A stretch of DNA of 64,000 nucleotides from Pararge aegeria (taxonomy: Eukaryota > Arthropoda > Insecta > Lepidoptera > Nymphalidae). Position 1 is the stretch's first letter. Each line of letters begins with the position of its first letter. This document shows positions 12,601 to 21,800 of the stretch, in pieces. The translations under genes and the position numbers were made by a program. Below the pieces are notes generated by a model that saw only the letters and a list, made by a program, of their open reading frames with translations, did no database searches and was not told the DNA's origin. The stretch lies in NCBI RefSeq assembly GCF_905163445.1, contig NC_053202.1, positions 9,114,001-9,178,000 of the forward strand, given 5' to 3'.

Positions 12601-13109
12601 TTCCCATCGCCATGTATACTGCAGCACTGAATCACCTTCAGAGTGCTTTATCGTTAAAAGAAAATTATTTTCTCTTGACACATATAAAGTTATCGTTGGG
12701 ATACATACGAGTTGTATCTGACCTCAAAACAAAATGTATCGATTTTAAGGACGACCAGCTTTCTAAAGAAGCAGCACGTAGTTTTGGCGCGCTGTGTTTA
12801 GATTACTTAAAGGATGATGTCGCAAATTATTTTTCTACTATTCACGTCATTTTTGCTAAAGTTTTGGGCCTCATTTGTGACCAGTATGCCCCACGCAATT
12901 ACGTTTTTAAAATGGGAGTCTTAAAAGCATTTCTTTGCGATAAAAATTTCATTCAAGGATATTTATTAGTTGCTGAATTAATGCCAAATTCGAACCACTT
13001 CAATGAACGCAGCGAAAAAGCTCTGCAATTGGAAATGTTAAAAGAACTCAGCACACATCATTCGGAAGAAGTTGTAGCCCATTATTGGCGTATACGAAAC
13101 TATTTGTAA
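9609..13109 (+). CDS. Single-exon gene for an 1166-aa protein of unknown family
   Basis: An uninterrupted 3501-nt frame, the only long ORF in the window, ends at TAA 13107-13109. I do not recognise the family. The protein is rich in Lys, Glu, Asn, Ile and Leu. It looks almost wholly alpha-helical with many short amphipathic segments, as in a helical-repeat (HEAT/ARM-like) solenoid. I see no signal peptide, membrane span, zinc-finger cysteine pattern or catalytic motif. Landmarks include an aromatic SWYVYAPF patch about a third of the way in and a YWRIRNYL C-terminus. Codon use is strongly A/T-ending. Lack of introns contrasts with the 10-exon P450s on both sides and suggests retroposition or a naturally intronless family. 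AATAAA at 13368-13373 or 13466-13471 could serve 3' processing. A decayed copy of its 3' end follows at 13601-13938. The length and absence of any stop argue for selection and expression. Confidence 0.85.
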   Translation: MALIIEGETLGQKHRNYNKLLNEEIKNNLTKPVAAINCEEPDMDNLLKIDMACKVRNVDYILEVLKCDNMLYVSRVIKKSIWLLSDQQYAYIINPAYLYNHLYPQMSTKAFNKLILHIRLNLVDEKRVEEFFNHYIQNDVDKAMGWLSRCSIPFIEEIIRKYADDIPNCNMFSYSQLQRLYEKSFTFLDILQKNYRRSYFKDHIFGPGMFLLKRNPERFLDIFETLKERDTPLFGRKYTKVVMENCPERIKNNLEKYIYVLDIPVFAQYLKEEEVKNFIITHIKNKKTRIWFTYKKIKYFLNRLPFEERFDFVKKIFIDKCCEDAPFDNETWDEIVKFCNLPLKGKLAPSKSIYSWYVYAPFSKAFEDLKLLIRNESSPTERVGILRSLMTCARGNQNNILTLLKYYHQNHLNEPFLFKLQFVNHFITKTDTHKFDEETWGYLNDIFSNLEVYTRYKDSMQSCVKCILLYNVINDVQIPDDIESKFDFEHFITNEYDYSINKFNMDERNKVFNCIYNYYISKIKIDITSEKQFDEAVNVILSVFKVLDKCKKELKDYPFVIQKIKDLVIIKRENSWNRDLSSVYNFKKSWRKMFFIESIILCPNYESCMNALKHGPELLEIHRKEINSCINDNFLYFDNFLRKIQIYGYRSLADSFKATFMENLNKISLHKSTIRGLCILLTRKELFEFVQRYVPTESKIIWSQPDNEILSIQKNIAAFMHLSRPHPPLDLALLYAKGDYLKYVLPSLNAIVHNINSTEISEHVAKLLNAPVSLQKHGIRVAFAKLNQNQLINMFTEIWKSNKSRSIRNVIFSETFKMLCKETDEIVFFGIWEMLRMFSNDTFKGNKKIYFTLSRIENYPLSIKPTIWIKSYELLEKMPAQTKCKKSIDELKNEMGNIMEFLDVDFMAKLLLENFDKSFATQKYGHSDRIAIYLLSTKSESVQSERYEKIFKPLLEKVVPVWNKRYETFHYARNNLRDIFYSLSMKFDSLVLDKKMIFPIAMYTAALNHLQSALSLKENYFLLTHIKLSLGYIRVVSDLKTKCIDFKDDQLSKEAARSFGALCLDYLKDDVANYFSTIHVIFAKVLGLICDQYAPRNYVFKMGVLKAFLCDKNFIQGYLLVAELMPNSNHFNERSEKALQLEMLKELSTHHSEEVVAHYWRIRNYL

Positions 13110-13367
13110 TTCAACTTTTTTGCTCTTTGCAAGGAAAGGAAGACGTAATTGTTAATTTGTTTTTTTGTAATCGACTATCTTCAAATAGGTGGAGATTATC
13201 AATTCGGATGTTATGATCTCCGGTGAATCAAGAAGATGCTTCTAAATTAATACAATTGTGTGGCAGAAAACTTAATTAACATATGGTAGGTACTTTTTTT
13301 TTAAGAACTTAATTTGTATCAGTTTTAATTATTCTATAATTATTGATTATACTTTATCAACGTGTTG

Positions 13368-13471
13368 AATAAAATTCATAATAAGAAATAAGGAAATCTT
13401 TTACTGATTAATTGTAACAATATTAGTTAAGTTTGCCTATATTTATGTCAATGAAGTATATTAAAAATAAA
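13368..13471 (+). terminator. Candidate polyadenylation signals of the 1166-aa gene
   Basis: Two AATAAA hexamers occur at 13368-13373 and 13466-13471, about 260 and 360 nt after the stop codon. Either could direct 3'-end formation. In such AT-rich DNA chance occurrence is possible. Confidence 0.35.
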
Positions 13472-13600
13472 TTTCGTTTAGAAAACCCTTCTGTTATTTA
13501 AACCGTCATTTCTTGAACCAAAGAGAACTAAACTGTTATTTTCGAATGAAAATATATAAAGTTATAATTTTAATCTTTCCCACTTAACAGGCTTTTAATA

Positions 13601-13938
13601 GAAGCAGGTCTAGTTTTGGCGCGCTTTGTTTAAATTAATTAAAGAAAGATGTCGCAAAACATTTCTCCACTATTTCATAACTTTTGGTGAAGTTTTAAGC
13701 CTCATTTTTGACCAGTACGCCAAACACAATACAGTCTTTAAGATGGGAGTCTTAAAAGCATTTCTTAGCGATAAAAATTTTATTGAAGGATATTTGTTAG
13801 TTACAGAATTAATGCCAACCTCGAACTTCTTTTGTGGTAGCAGCGAAACAGCTCTGCAACTGGAAATGTTAAAGGAACTAAGCATCATCATTCGGAAGAA
13901 GTTGTATCGCATTATTGGCTTATACGAAAGGATTTGTA
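13601..13938 (+). pseudogene. Truncated, frameshifted duplicate of the 3' end of the 1166-aa gene
   Basis: This segment aligns with about 12772-13108 of the gene upstream. It shares TAGTTTTGGCGCGCT at the start, ATGGGAGTCTTAAAAGCATT in the middle and the CGGAAGAAGTTGTA block near the end. The match begins inside the ORF, and small indels break the frame (for example after the TTTAAATTAATTAAAG stretch and at GCATCATCATTCGG). It is therefore a tandem, 5'-truncated pseudogene fragment. It shows that the locus has undergone local duplication. Confidence 0.85.
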
Positions 13939-14099
13939 TTATTTTTGTTCTCAGTGATAGTTTGTAAATAACACATTGTAGTGATTTATAAATGTTAATT
14001 CATACCACTTCGCAAGCTAGAACTTTTACAATCCTCATCAACTTCATCCTTTTTTTTCGGATTGTGTGTATCTAATTAACCTTAATGATTTTAACAGCG

Positions 14100-14337
14100 T
14101 ATCGCGGGCTTGTTGGAGAGCCTCGGAATGGGGCTCTGCCAGGAAGAGTTTGAACCCTCCGGCTCGAAGAAGTAAAGAAAGCGAAGTAAGGAAAGCGAAC
14201 CTTTGCGGCTGCCATTGTTACGCGTGAAATGTAAAGCGTGATCTTTCCAGTTCCATTTTTTTTAAAGATTACAAGATTTTTTTTTTAAATTAAATGAAAA
14301 AAATCCTCTCCCTCCCAGCATAGGATTCCAATATTGT
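14100..14337. other. Spacer, unclassified repeat-like sequence
   Basis: A GC-richer stretch at about 14100-14240 with AGGAAGAGTTTGAACCCTCC and purine-rich AAAGAAAGCGAAG blocks separates the duplicated gene tail from the Gypsy remnant. It looks like transposable-element sequence, but I cannot assign a family. Confidence 0.3.
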
Positions 14338-15133
14338 TTGACCGCTGTGGATCGGTTTACGAGATGGCCTGAGGCCTGGCCAATGGTGGGTATAACCGCG
14401 GAAGGGGTTGCAGATACATTTTTCCGAGAATGGATTGCTCGGTTTGGTCGTACACCGGTCGTACTACAAGGGCGACAATTTGAGTCTGGTTTGTTCCATT
14501 CTCTGATGCAGCTATGTTCCGCTAAACGGGTTCGCACAACGAGCTATCACCCGTGTGCGAATGGTTTAGTGAAGCGCATGCATCGCACTCTTAAAGCTGC
14601 CCTAATGTGTCATCAGGACACATGGTCCAATGCTTTACCGGTCGTGCCTCTTGAATGAATGAACGAATGAATAGACTTTTATTGTACACCAAAGAAAAAA
14701 AGTAGTCACAGAGATATATAATTTGGTGGCCTTATCGCTACATAGCGATTTCTTCCAGGCAACCAATGGCGTAAAAGGAAAAAAAAACATAGAAAAGAGG
14801 TAGGTGGTGCAATAAATAAGATTTAATATTATACATATATATATAAATAAAATATACAAATAAAATATAAACATACATGAAATTACCCATATTTAATGTG
14901 AACTACTAACAATCATAATCTTCAATCATAATCATAACCTTCTTGGTATGCGCTCAGCTCTGAAAGAAGATATACATGCTTTAGCCGCCCAATTAGTGTA
15001 CGGGGAACCCTTGTGCCTACCTGGCGAGGTTATTGCTCCAGCGCCCAGTCCCATTCCGAATGAAGATCCATCTCGGTTTATAGCACAGCTTCGACGGCAT
15101 TATAAACAAACAAATTTTAAATATACGAAGTAA
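14338..15133 (+). mobile_element. Gypsy (Ty3)-type LTR retrotransposon remnant: integrase core and C-terminal linker
   Basis: Frame 14338-14658 reads as an integrase core piece (DRFTRWPEAWP, a GRQFES block, then SYHPCANGLVKRMHRTLKAA). Frame 14948-15133 continues with the post-integrase segment (ALKEDIHALAAQLVYGEPL, then LPGE). The acidic residue expected before GRQFES (TDxGRQFES) is absent. The ORF is interrupted by an inserted LINE tail (14654-14940). No LTRs, gag, protease or RT are visible nearby. This is a dead fragment in a non-coding stretch between the orphan gene and P450 gene B. Confidence 0.85.
14654..14940 (-). mobile_element. LINE 3'-tail insertion inside the Gypsy integrase remnant
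   Basis: The insertion starts with GAATGAATGAACGAATGAAT and contains the block GGCCTTATCGCTACATAGCG followed by TTCCAGGCAACC. The same block marks the copies at 36940-38690 and 41865-42005. On the minus strand it reads like a LINE 3' UTR ending in CATT repeats. It splits the retrotransposon frame between PVVPL and LGMRSALKED, so it is younger than that copy. Confidence 0.65.
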
Positions 15134-15138
15134 CTAAA

Positions 15139-15245
15139 GCGGTGATAGCCCAGTAAGCGGGTAAGCGGTGATAGCCCAGTAAGCGGGTAAGCGGTGATAG
15201 CCCAGTGGGTGCTCGACTTCACTTTCGGGGGCCGAGTTCGATTAA
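15139..15245 (+). repeat. SINE family 1 head with a triplicated A-box unit
   Basis: The SINE promoter head GCGGTGATAGCCCAGT occurs three times, at 15139, 15165 and 15191, a 26-bp tandem. The third copy continues into the normal head with CGACTTCACTTTCGGGGG and a B-box-like GAGTTCGATT. The element then stops, so it is 3'-truncated. Confidence 0.75.
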
Positions 15246-15249
15246 TAAT

Positions 15250-15600
15250 TGACGGATCCCGATATCTCGCCTGATGGCAGCTGGAAAATCATCGTCTTAA
15301 AACAGAGCAACACGCAAGAGCGTGTCGTGCGAACTCATCCTACAAAATGTTGCTATAAGCGTAGGTGTTAAACCTAAATTACACCGGTAACCACGCCCGT
15401 AAGACTGCACAGCAATGCTATCTCGCAGCAAAATAAACATGGTGGTAGTATTTCCCCGGACGAGCTCCGTTACAAAAAGCTCTTATTATTTAAAAACAAA
15501 GTATTACGTCATTAACCGAAAAATGTCCTAGAATGTGGCATATTAAGTTAATAGCTATAAAGTTAATTGCACGCGGCCGCAAGAAATTACCTTACCCACC
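15250..15600 (+). repeat. Dispersed repeat (ACCGGTAACCACGCCC family)
   Basis: The segment holds AGGTGTTAAACC, GTAACCACGCCCGTAAG and GGTGGTAGTATTTCCCCGG. The same order of blocks reappears at 40364-40600. It has no ORF. Its tRNA-free, lepidopteran-wide look suggests a SINE or MITE; the class is unknown. Confidence 0.5.
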
Positions 15601-15769
15601 TTAGTACCTTTGAACGGCCGATGTGGCCAACTTCAATACCATCGCATCTTCACTACATAAAGAGCGATTCGTATTTATAGTAGAAATACTATTAGGTAAA
15701 CTGTTTGACTGGATAAATTGGCATCGCTGAAAAACAATTGAATATAAAAAGTGGCTAATTAAAATATCA

Positions 15770-15931
15770 ATTGATTCGACGGTGAAGGAAAACATCGTCA
15801 GAAAACGTGCATGTCTGAGAGTTCTATATAATGTTCTCAAAGGTGTGTGGAGTCCACCATTCCGCACTGGGCCAGCGTCGTGGACTACGGCATTAACCCC
15901 TTCTAATTGTAGGAGAAGACCCGTATTTTAC
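15770..15931 (+). repeat. SINE family 1 fragment
   Basis: The segment carries GACGGTGAAGGAAAACATCG, GTGTGTGGAGTCCACCA and GGGCCAGCG, the 3' half of SINE family 1 in plus orientation. The head is missing. Confidence 0.65.
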
Positions 15932-17206
15932 ATATTATGCTTATAATACTAATAAATGTTTATTCTTGGCTCATGTTTTGCGTTTTATTTGAAGACCTAA
16001 AATTTTTTTTCACGCAGAGGTGCTATTATAAGATATTTAATATCTTCGAATATAGTATCGATCAACTCTTTCAACAACCGGTAATTAATAACAAAGTCTC
16101 TGTGCATATCAAATAATTGAAAATTACGAATCTCATTTGCTTGGCGTCGACTTTCAATACAATCTAATGAGTACGCATTTTCAATTAAATACCTAATTGA
16201 ATATGATTAAACGTGCCATGGTTTTAATAATAGCTACAATTAACTAAAATGTAACGATAAATAACTTATTTTTAAATGTAGTGAATCAAAATATCTAAAG
16301 TGTATTAACACTTTAGATATTTTGATTTACTGGAGAACTCGATTGCTCTTGATTAACTTTTTCTTTGACAACTTAATACCTTACCGAATACCAAACATCA
16401 TCGCATAATGTCAAATTAGCACGAATATGCAGTTTAACTCTCCGCCGCATCCGGCAGTGCGCCGCCACCTTTACTATCTAGTTATAGAGAATACGAATTT
16501 GCAAACTCATTGCGGATTTAGCTGTCGAGTAACAAAAATGTCCTTACAGAATAGAAAATGTCCTTTAGAGAATACCTATCATATTAAGGTTATGTGAGAT
16601 CGCTTTTAAAGTGATCTTTCTCACTTGAGTGAGCTTCGTTATCGAGCTGGCATTATTCAGAATAGCCATGCAGTTGACAGTAATTATTTTACCTCTCATG
16701 TTCTAAACGTTTAACATAAAATGGGGAAAATGAGAAAAAGGTTGAAAGGGTTTTTTTATTTCCGCGGAAACTCTCTTATTTCCCGGGATAAAAGGTAGCC
16801 TATGTTCTTTTGCATTTCAAAAGGCATGCTAAATATCATACAAATCTTTTCAGCTGTTTTTGCGTGATTGAGTAACAAACATCCACACTCACATTTACAA
16901 TATTAGTTGGATTTACTATTTATTTCATTAGAATTATACCTAATTTATAATATACATTGACGAAGTCGCGTCTATTAGATATATGCAAATGTTATTCGTT
17001 ATATTTTAATCAAGTTTTGCTAGGTCAAGTGCTGACTGTCGTAAAGACAATTAAGGCACTTACTTTTGTCTATTGATCAGTAGTGATTTACTTGTGTTAG
17101 GTTTCAGTGATTAAATATCAGGTATAAAGTTATGCCATATGTGTTCGAAACTCGTATCAAGTTGTTAAAGAAGAGCGAGCAGCAGCGTTCTCCGTGCTAT
17201 ACTTTA
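15932..17206. other. AT-rich spacer with one strong hairpin
   Basis: No ORF or recognised mobile element is convincing here apart from the inverted repeat at 16284-16327 (listed separately). The rest is unremarkable AT-rich sequence. Confidence 0.35.
16284..16327. repeat. Perfect 19-bp inverted repeat with 6-nt loop
   Basis: The arm AATCAAAATATCTAAAGTG at 16284-16302 is exactly complementary to 16309-16327 around a TATTAA spacer. It lies in spacer DNA away from any gene I can see. It could be a minimal MITE or a cruciform-forming palindrome. Confidence 0.85.
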
Positions 17207-17234
17207 GTGTGTGTGTGTGTGTTTGTGTGTGTGT
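17207..17234 (+). repeat. (GT)n microsatellite
   Basis: A GT repeat interrupted once by TTT. Confidence 0.9.
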
Positions 17235-17879
17235 CTGGCATCGTATTTCCCGAACGGATGAACCGATTTTGATTATGTTTTTTTTTTGAAAGGTGAATTA
17301 ATCGGGAGTATTTTTAGTTTTTGGTCGCTGCCACTATAGATCGGATTATATATATATTATATATTTCACTAATCCCACAATATGGGTATCAAATGAAAGT
17401 GCTTGGCTAGTAGGGACTGGCATCTAATGCAATCACCATCCCGTCTGCCCAGCATGGTGATTATGGTCTCCTGTTGGGAGAGTCCAGCAGTGGACTGTGG
17501 ATTTAGCAGAGCATTTATTTATTTATCATAGGTACATACATGTACAAGTAAAATTCAAAAATTTCTAAATTCATTTATTTCAAGATGAAGATGAAGAACT
17601 TAGCACTGTTTTGCTTTTCGAGAATATATTATTGTTTTTTTTTTCGAGAATTTACTACACTTTTCTCAATTTTCCTCAGTTTTCCGAACCCTTCGTGTCT
17701 AGTTCAGATATTGTAATAGAATAACTAAGGATTTGAGTGCATTGGGCCGTAGCTCTTTATAATGCGATTTCGCGATTTGTATAAAGGTTTATTTACATCG
17801 ACTGTTATAAATAAGTCTATAAATACAAATTAAGTATTCTTTTATATGCTGAAAGTTTACTTTGGTCGCAAATTATTAT

Positions 17880-18145
17880 TTCATATAAAATCATTTATTT
17901 CAAGTAGGCCTAATAAGCACTTTTGAAACGTCAAGTCTGTCTGTGTGTAGTGACTCTACCACCGGTTCGGAAGATACCGGCAGATTCTATCAAGAAGAAA
18001 CCGGCAAGAAACTCAGCAGTTGCTCTTTTCCAATATCAACAATTAACATTTTACATGTAAAAATTCATTTTTCTATCTTGTGAGAGATGAAAGCGGAGCC
18101 GGATGCTTCCAAGCAACCTTGTCAATAAGTGATTCATCAATTGTA
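17880..18145 (-). mobile_element. LINE 3' tail, minus strand
   Basis: This is the reverse complement of the 3' end seen at 5950-6410. It has CAAGTAGGCCTAATAAGCAC, GACTCTACCACCGGTTCGGA and GCGGAGCCGGATGCTTCCAA. Only the end of the ORF and the 3' UTR remain. Confidence 0.65.
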
Positions 18146-18290
18146 TAATAACTTCGCTGTAATAAATGTGTTTGGTATGTGCATCTGGCGAGCGATTCCA
18201 TTCCTTTAACGAGCTGCGAAGGTAGGAAGAAAGACGAAACAGCCAATATGCTTAAACAATAGCCAGAGCCAGAACGCTTGTTTTTTACCT

Positions 18291-18390
18291 ATAGGTCATT
18301 CAAAAAAGTGAACATTATACTGTTAACCCAATTCCACTTTTTTGAATGACCTATTATAATTTGAACCAAAAGTGGAATTGGGACAGTATA
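18291..18390. repeat. Two nested palindromes
   Basis: ATAGGTCATTCAAAAAAGTG (18291-18310) is perfectly inverted at 18335-18354. The spacer sequence TATACTGT...CCCAATTCCACTTTT (from about 18316) is itself inverted at 18367-18390, so the two stems overlap and cannot form at once. It resembles a rearranged MITE end. Confidence 0.7.
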
Positions 18391-18659
18391 TTTTGTAGCG
18401 AATCAGGCGGGATATGGAACTTTTTGTCTGACGCAATAGGCTATTGTTGATAAGTTATGAGTGCTAAACAACATTGACGACGTAACAAGCGGTTGAGGTC
18501 TAAATACATCGTAACGTCAGGGTTCAGGAAATCCGCGGGGCGATGGAGTACTTGCAAGATAACTCGTAAAGTTGCCTGATTTAGCGGCGGTGGTAGGTCC
18601 AAAAACCTAAGTAAGAAAGTGAAAGCTTTTTATTTCCTCCTCATCATCGTCATGAATAG

Positions 18660-18830
18660 CCTATAGTCCACTGCCGGAATAAAGGTCTTTCCCAATAGGA
18701 ACATAATCGCCACGCTGAGCAGACGGGTTGTAAATGCATTTGAAGGTAGTAGTAGCACAGGGGACGCTGCTGCCCGTTCTTCGTTATATTCCCTTAATCG
18801 CCTCGTACGAAAACCGCGGGAAGATTCCCC
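18660..18830 (-). repeat. Dispersed repeat just upstream of gene B
   Basis: The blocks TTCCCTTAATCGCCTCGTAC and CCGCGGGAAG are the inverse of the copy at 45095-45260; a further diverged copy is at 62310-62470. It ends only about 40 nt before the start codon of P450 gene B, so it abuts or forms part of the gene's 5' leader or promoter. Confidence 0.5.
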
Positions 18831-18872
18831 TCATCATCGGTTTCTAATTGTTTATAGCAGCGTTGGCGCAAA

Positions 18873-21800
18873 ATGCTTACGGTAGTTCTTATACTCGTAA
18901 TTCTGGGGTGTTGTCTAATTGTCTGGTTTAGAAGGAACAATAATGAAGAGCCACCAGCTCTTAATGGATACTTTCCGCTGATAGGGCATGCTCATCTTTT
19001 GATAGGAGCTGGAAACATACGTGAGTATTAACCATCATATTAATCCCTATTTGTAGTATGTGCGTACTCCGATCGCGTCAAAATTAAGATGTTTTTGAAG
19101 TAAAACTTCTTTAGGCGCGACTCTCCCTAGGCGCTAGATAATTTAGATCGTTTTTCTGACGGAAGTAACGCTTACGTCAGACATCTATATAGTTGCAGCT
19201 ATTTAAAAATAACAATTTGAATTGGTCGTAAGTATATGTCATATACTCCACGCTTCTTGACTTATAAGCCAGCTAGTGGCAAATATCATAATCAATTAGG
19301 ATTATTTATTTTCAATATTTACAAACGGATCAATTGTGAATAGCAAAGTGAATAAGTTTTTCATTAACACAAACTATATTTCACGGTTTTACCTCTTACA
19401 GATTTATGGATATATTTGAAAGAGATAGCCTACGAATGCTTGAACGCGGGTGGAGTAATGTCTATTTTTCATGGGCCCAAGACAGTGTACTGTAAGTAAT
19501 TATTCTTTATATACAACGTATAACCGAATAAGGAAATAATATTGATGGTGCATAAGTATATTTCATAAGGATTCAATACCCAGTAAAAATATTAAAGACC
19601 TTGTAAAAGAAGCATATTTATTTTTCCATACAAATTAATTTTACATATTCTAAGTGTTTACTTATGACAACCCTATTGAAGATAAAGTCGGACACGCGCA
19701 TAGTACCCACACTACGCGGATGTGAAAGGAGTCACATGATTTTAATTTTGCATATAAAGTCTGCATCTGATTTCATTCAATAAAAACTAAGGAAGTTACT
19801 CAAAAACTATTAGGTTTTTTCGGTTCACAGATACTTAGTGTACCCCTAAAGCCTGTGAATTATTATTTCAGTTTTCATTTAAACGTTATATATAAAATAT
19901 TAGTTCTACTCTTGGCTTTGACCGCGTGTACTGTATCCATAGTAATTTTTTAATATAATTTTAAAAGATTGAAGAAATTAATAATTGCACCCTGCAGATT
20001 TTCCTGTTTCTCGTGAATTATATATACAGTTTTAAATTATATATAGTTCTTTACATTAAAACTAACAACTGTTGTTCTACGCCTTTTTTTACTCGATAGT
20101 TTGTGAAATATTAAAAAAATAATAAATATTCACTATTTTATATGGATACTCTACTTGTCACTACTCTGTAATGTAACTTCGGCAAGAACGCGTGAACTAC
20201 GGCTGTACAGCTCGGTCACTGACCCGACTGTACGACGTTGTCGAATCACATGTTTCGTGTTTCACAGTGTAGTGTCACTATAAAGAGATAACTTGACTTA
20301 TATTTTTTTCTGTGTGAAATTAATTAATTTAGAATTTTAAAAAGCCGTAGAACCAATATTCTTTGCTTGTATAGTGTAACATAGTACAGGCCGAGAGCTT
20401 TCTGGTATTTTGATTTAACCATGTATATATATGTATTATGTATACCTAAGTCAAATAAGTCAAAGTCAAATATTTCTTTATTCAAATAGGCACATAGATG
20501 GCACTTTTGATGCGTACATTACATGTAAAATATGACATAGGAGTGAGTTGATGGCGATAAATAAATTCGTCAACTTAAAACTAAAGCTACGAGGGTTCCA
20601 AACGCGCCCTGGTCTAAGTCCTAAGTCTAAGAAGCCCACAACAAACTTAGCAGGCTGTTATCACCATCTCACATTGTCCTTTAAAATCTAATCTATGTAT
20701 TTATGTATATATATATATGAGTGTATATATACATAAATACATATATACATATATAATATATGTATATATATATGTAATATGAATCTCAGAATAGGCTGCA
20801 ACGATTTTCATTAAAGTTTCAGCAAAGTTCAGTTTCTTAATTCGTTCTTTTAGTTCGTAATTGAATTTTTATTAAATAGATAGACGAAGCTATGTTTAAA
20901 ATAAATACATTTAATATATTCAGGTGTGGCCGATCCAGACGACTTCCTGACAGTCGCCGATACGTGTTTACAGAAGGATTGTTTTAACGAATTTGCAAAA
21001 CCTTGGCTTGGCGATGGGCTAGCGACAAGTGATTGTGAGTACTAATATTATTTTTTCTTTCATCATCATCGTCATCATCATATTAACCCATTACAGAGAA
21101 GGGTCCCATCCTACAATAAGAAGGGTTTAGGCTGTAGTCCACCACGCTGGCCAACTGCAGATTTGAGGACTTCACACGCCTAGGAAAATATTATAGCCAA
21201 CTCTCAGGCATGCAAGTTTTCTCACGATGTTTTCCTTTACCGTTGAAGCAAGTGACATTTTAATTGACTAAAACGCACATAACTTAGAAAGTTAGCGGTG
21301 GACCCCTCCTCCCACAATGAGGAGGGGTCCAGAGCGGATTATTGCAAAAAATTGGTTGTCTGTAAAGTCGGCTTACTGACGATAGTTGAACGTGACAACG
21401 TCGTAAGAAAATACTGATGGAATGGTTGCATTTTTCAAAAGAAAATTTTAATTTTATTTGTCTGATAGATATTATCGTTGCACACATTCACTTTTCACTG
21501 CACTTCATCCTTGCCGAAAACATGTAAATGTATTATTGTATAGAAGCTGTCCACGCGGACGCATCGCTCACTCAAGTAGGAGAGAGACAGATGTCGAACG
21601 CGGAGGCAAACTGTGCCTCTTTGTCGCTCGTTCGTGCAGCCGTCTCCATCGAATTATAAGAAGTAGTCACGTCAAAAACGTTTTCTTTACGTGTATTTAA
21701 TACGTGTATACTGCTATATTTCACTAGTAATGAAATTATTAGAATAAATAAGTAGACTGCAATTTTTTTTTTTGTAAAAGCAAATATGGCGTATATTATA

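Noticed and set aside
21458..21700. An 80-codon Arg/Cys-rich ORF in gene B intron 3
   Set aside because: It sits between repeat fragments, has no paralogue among P450 exons, and looks like non-coding GC-richer DNA.
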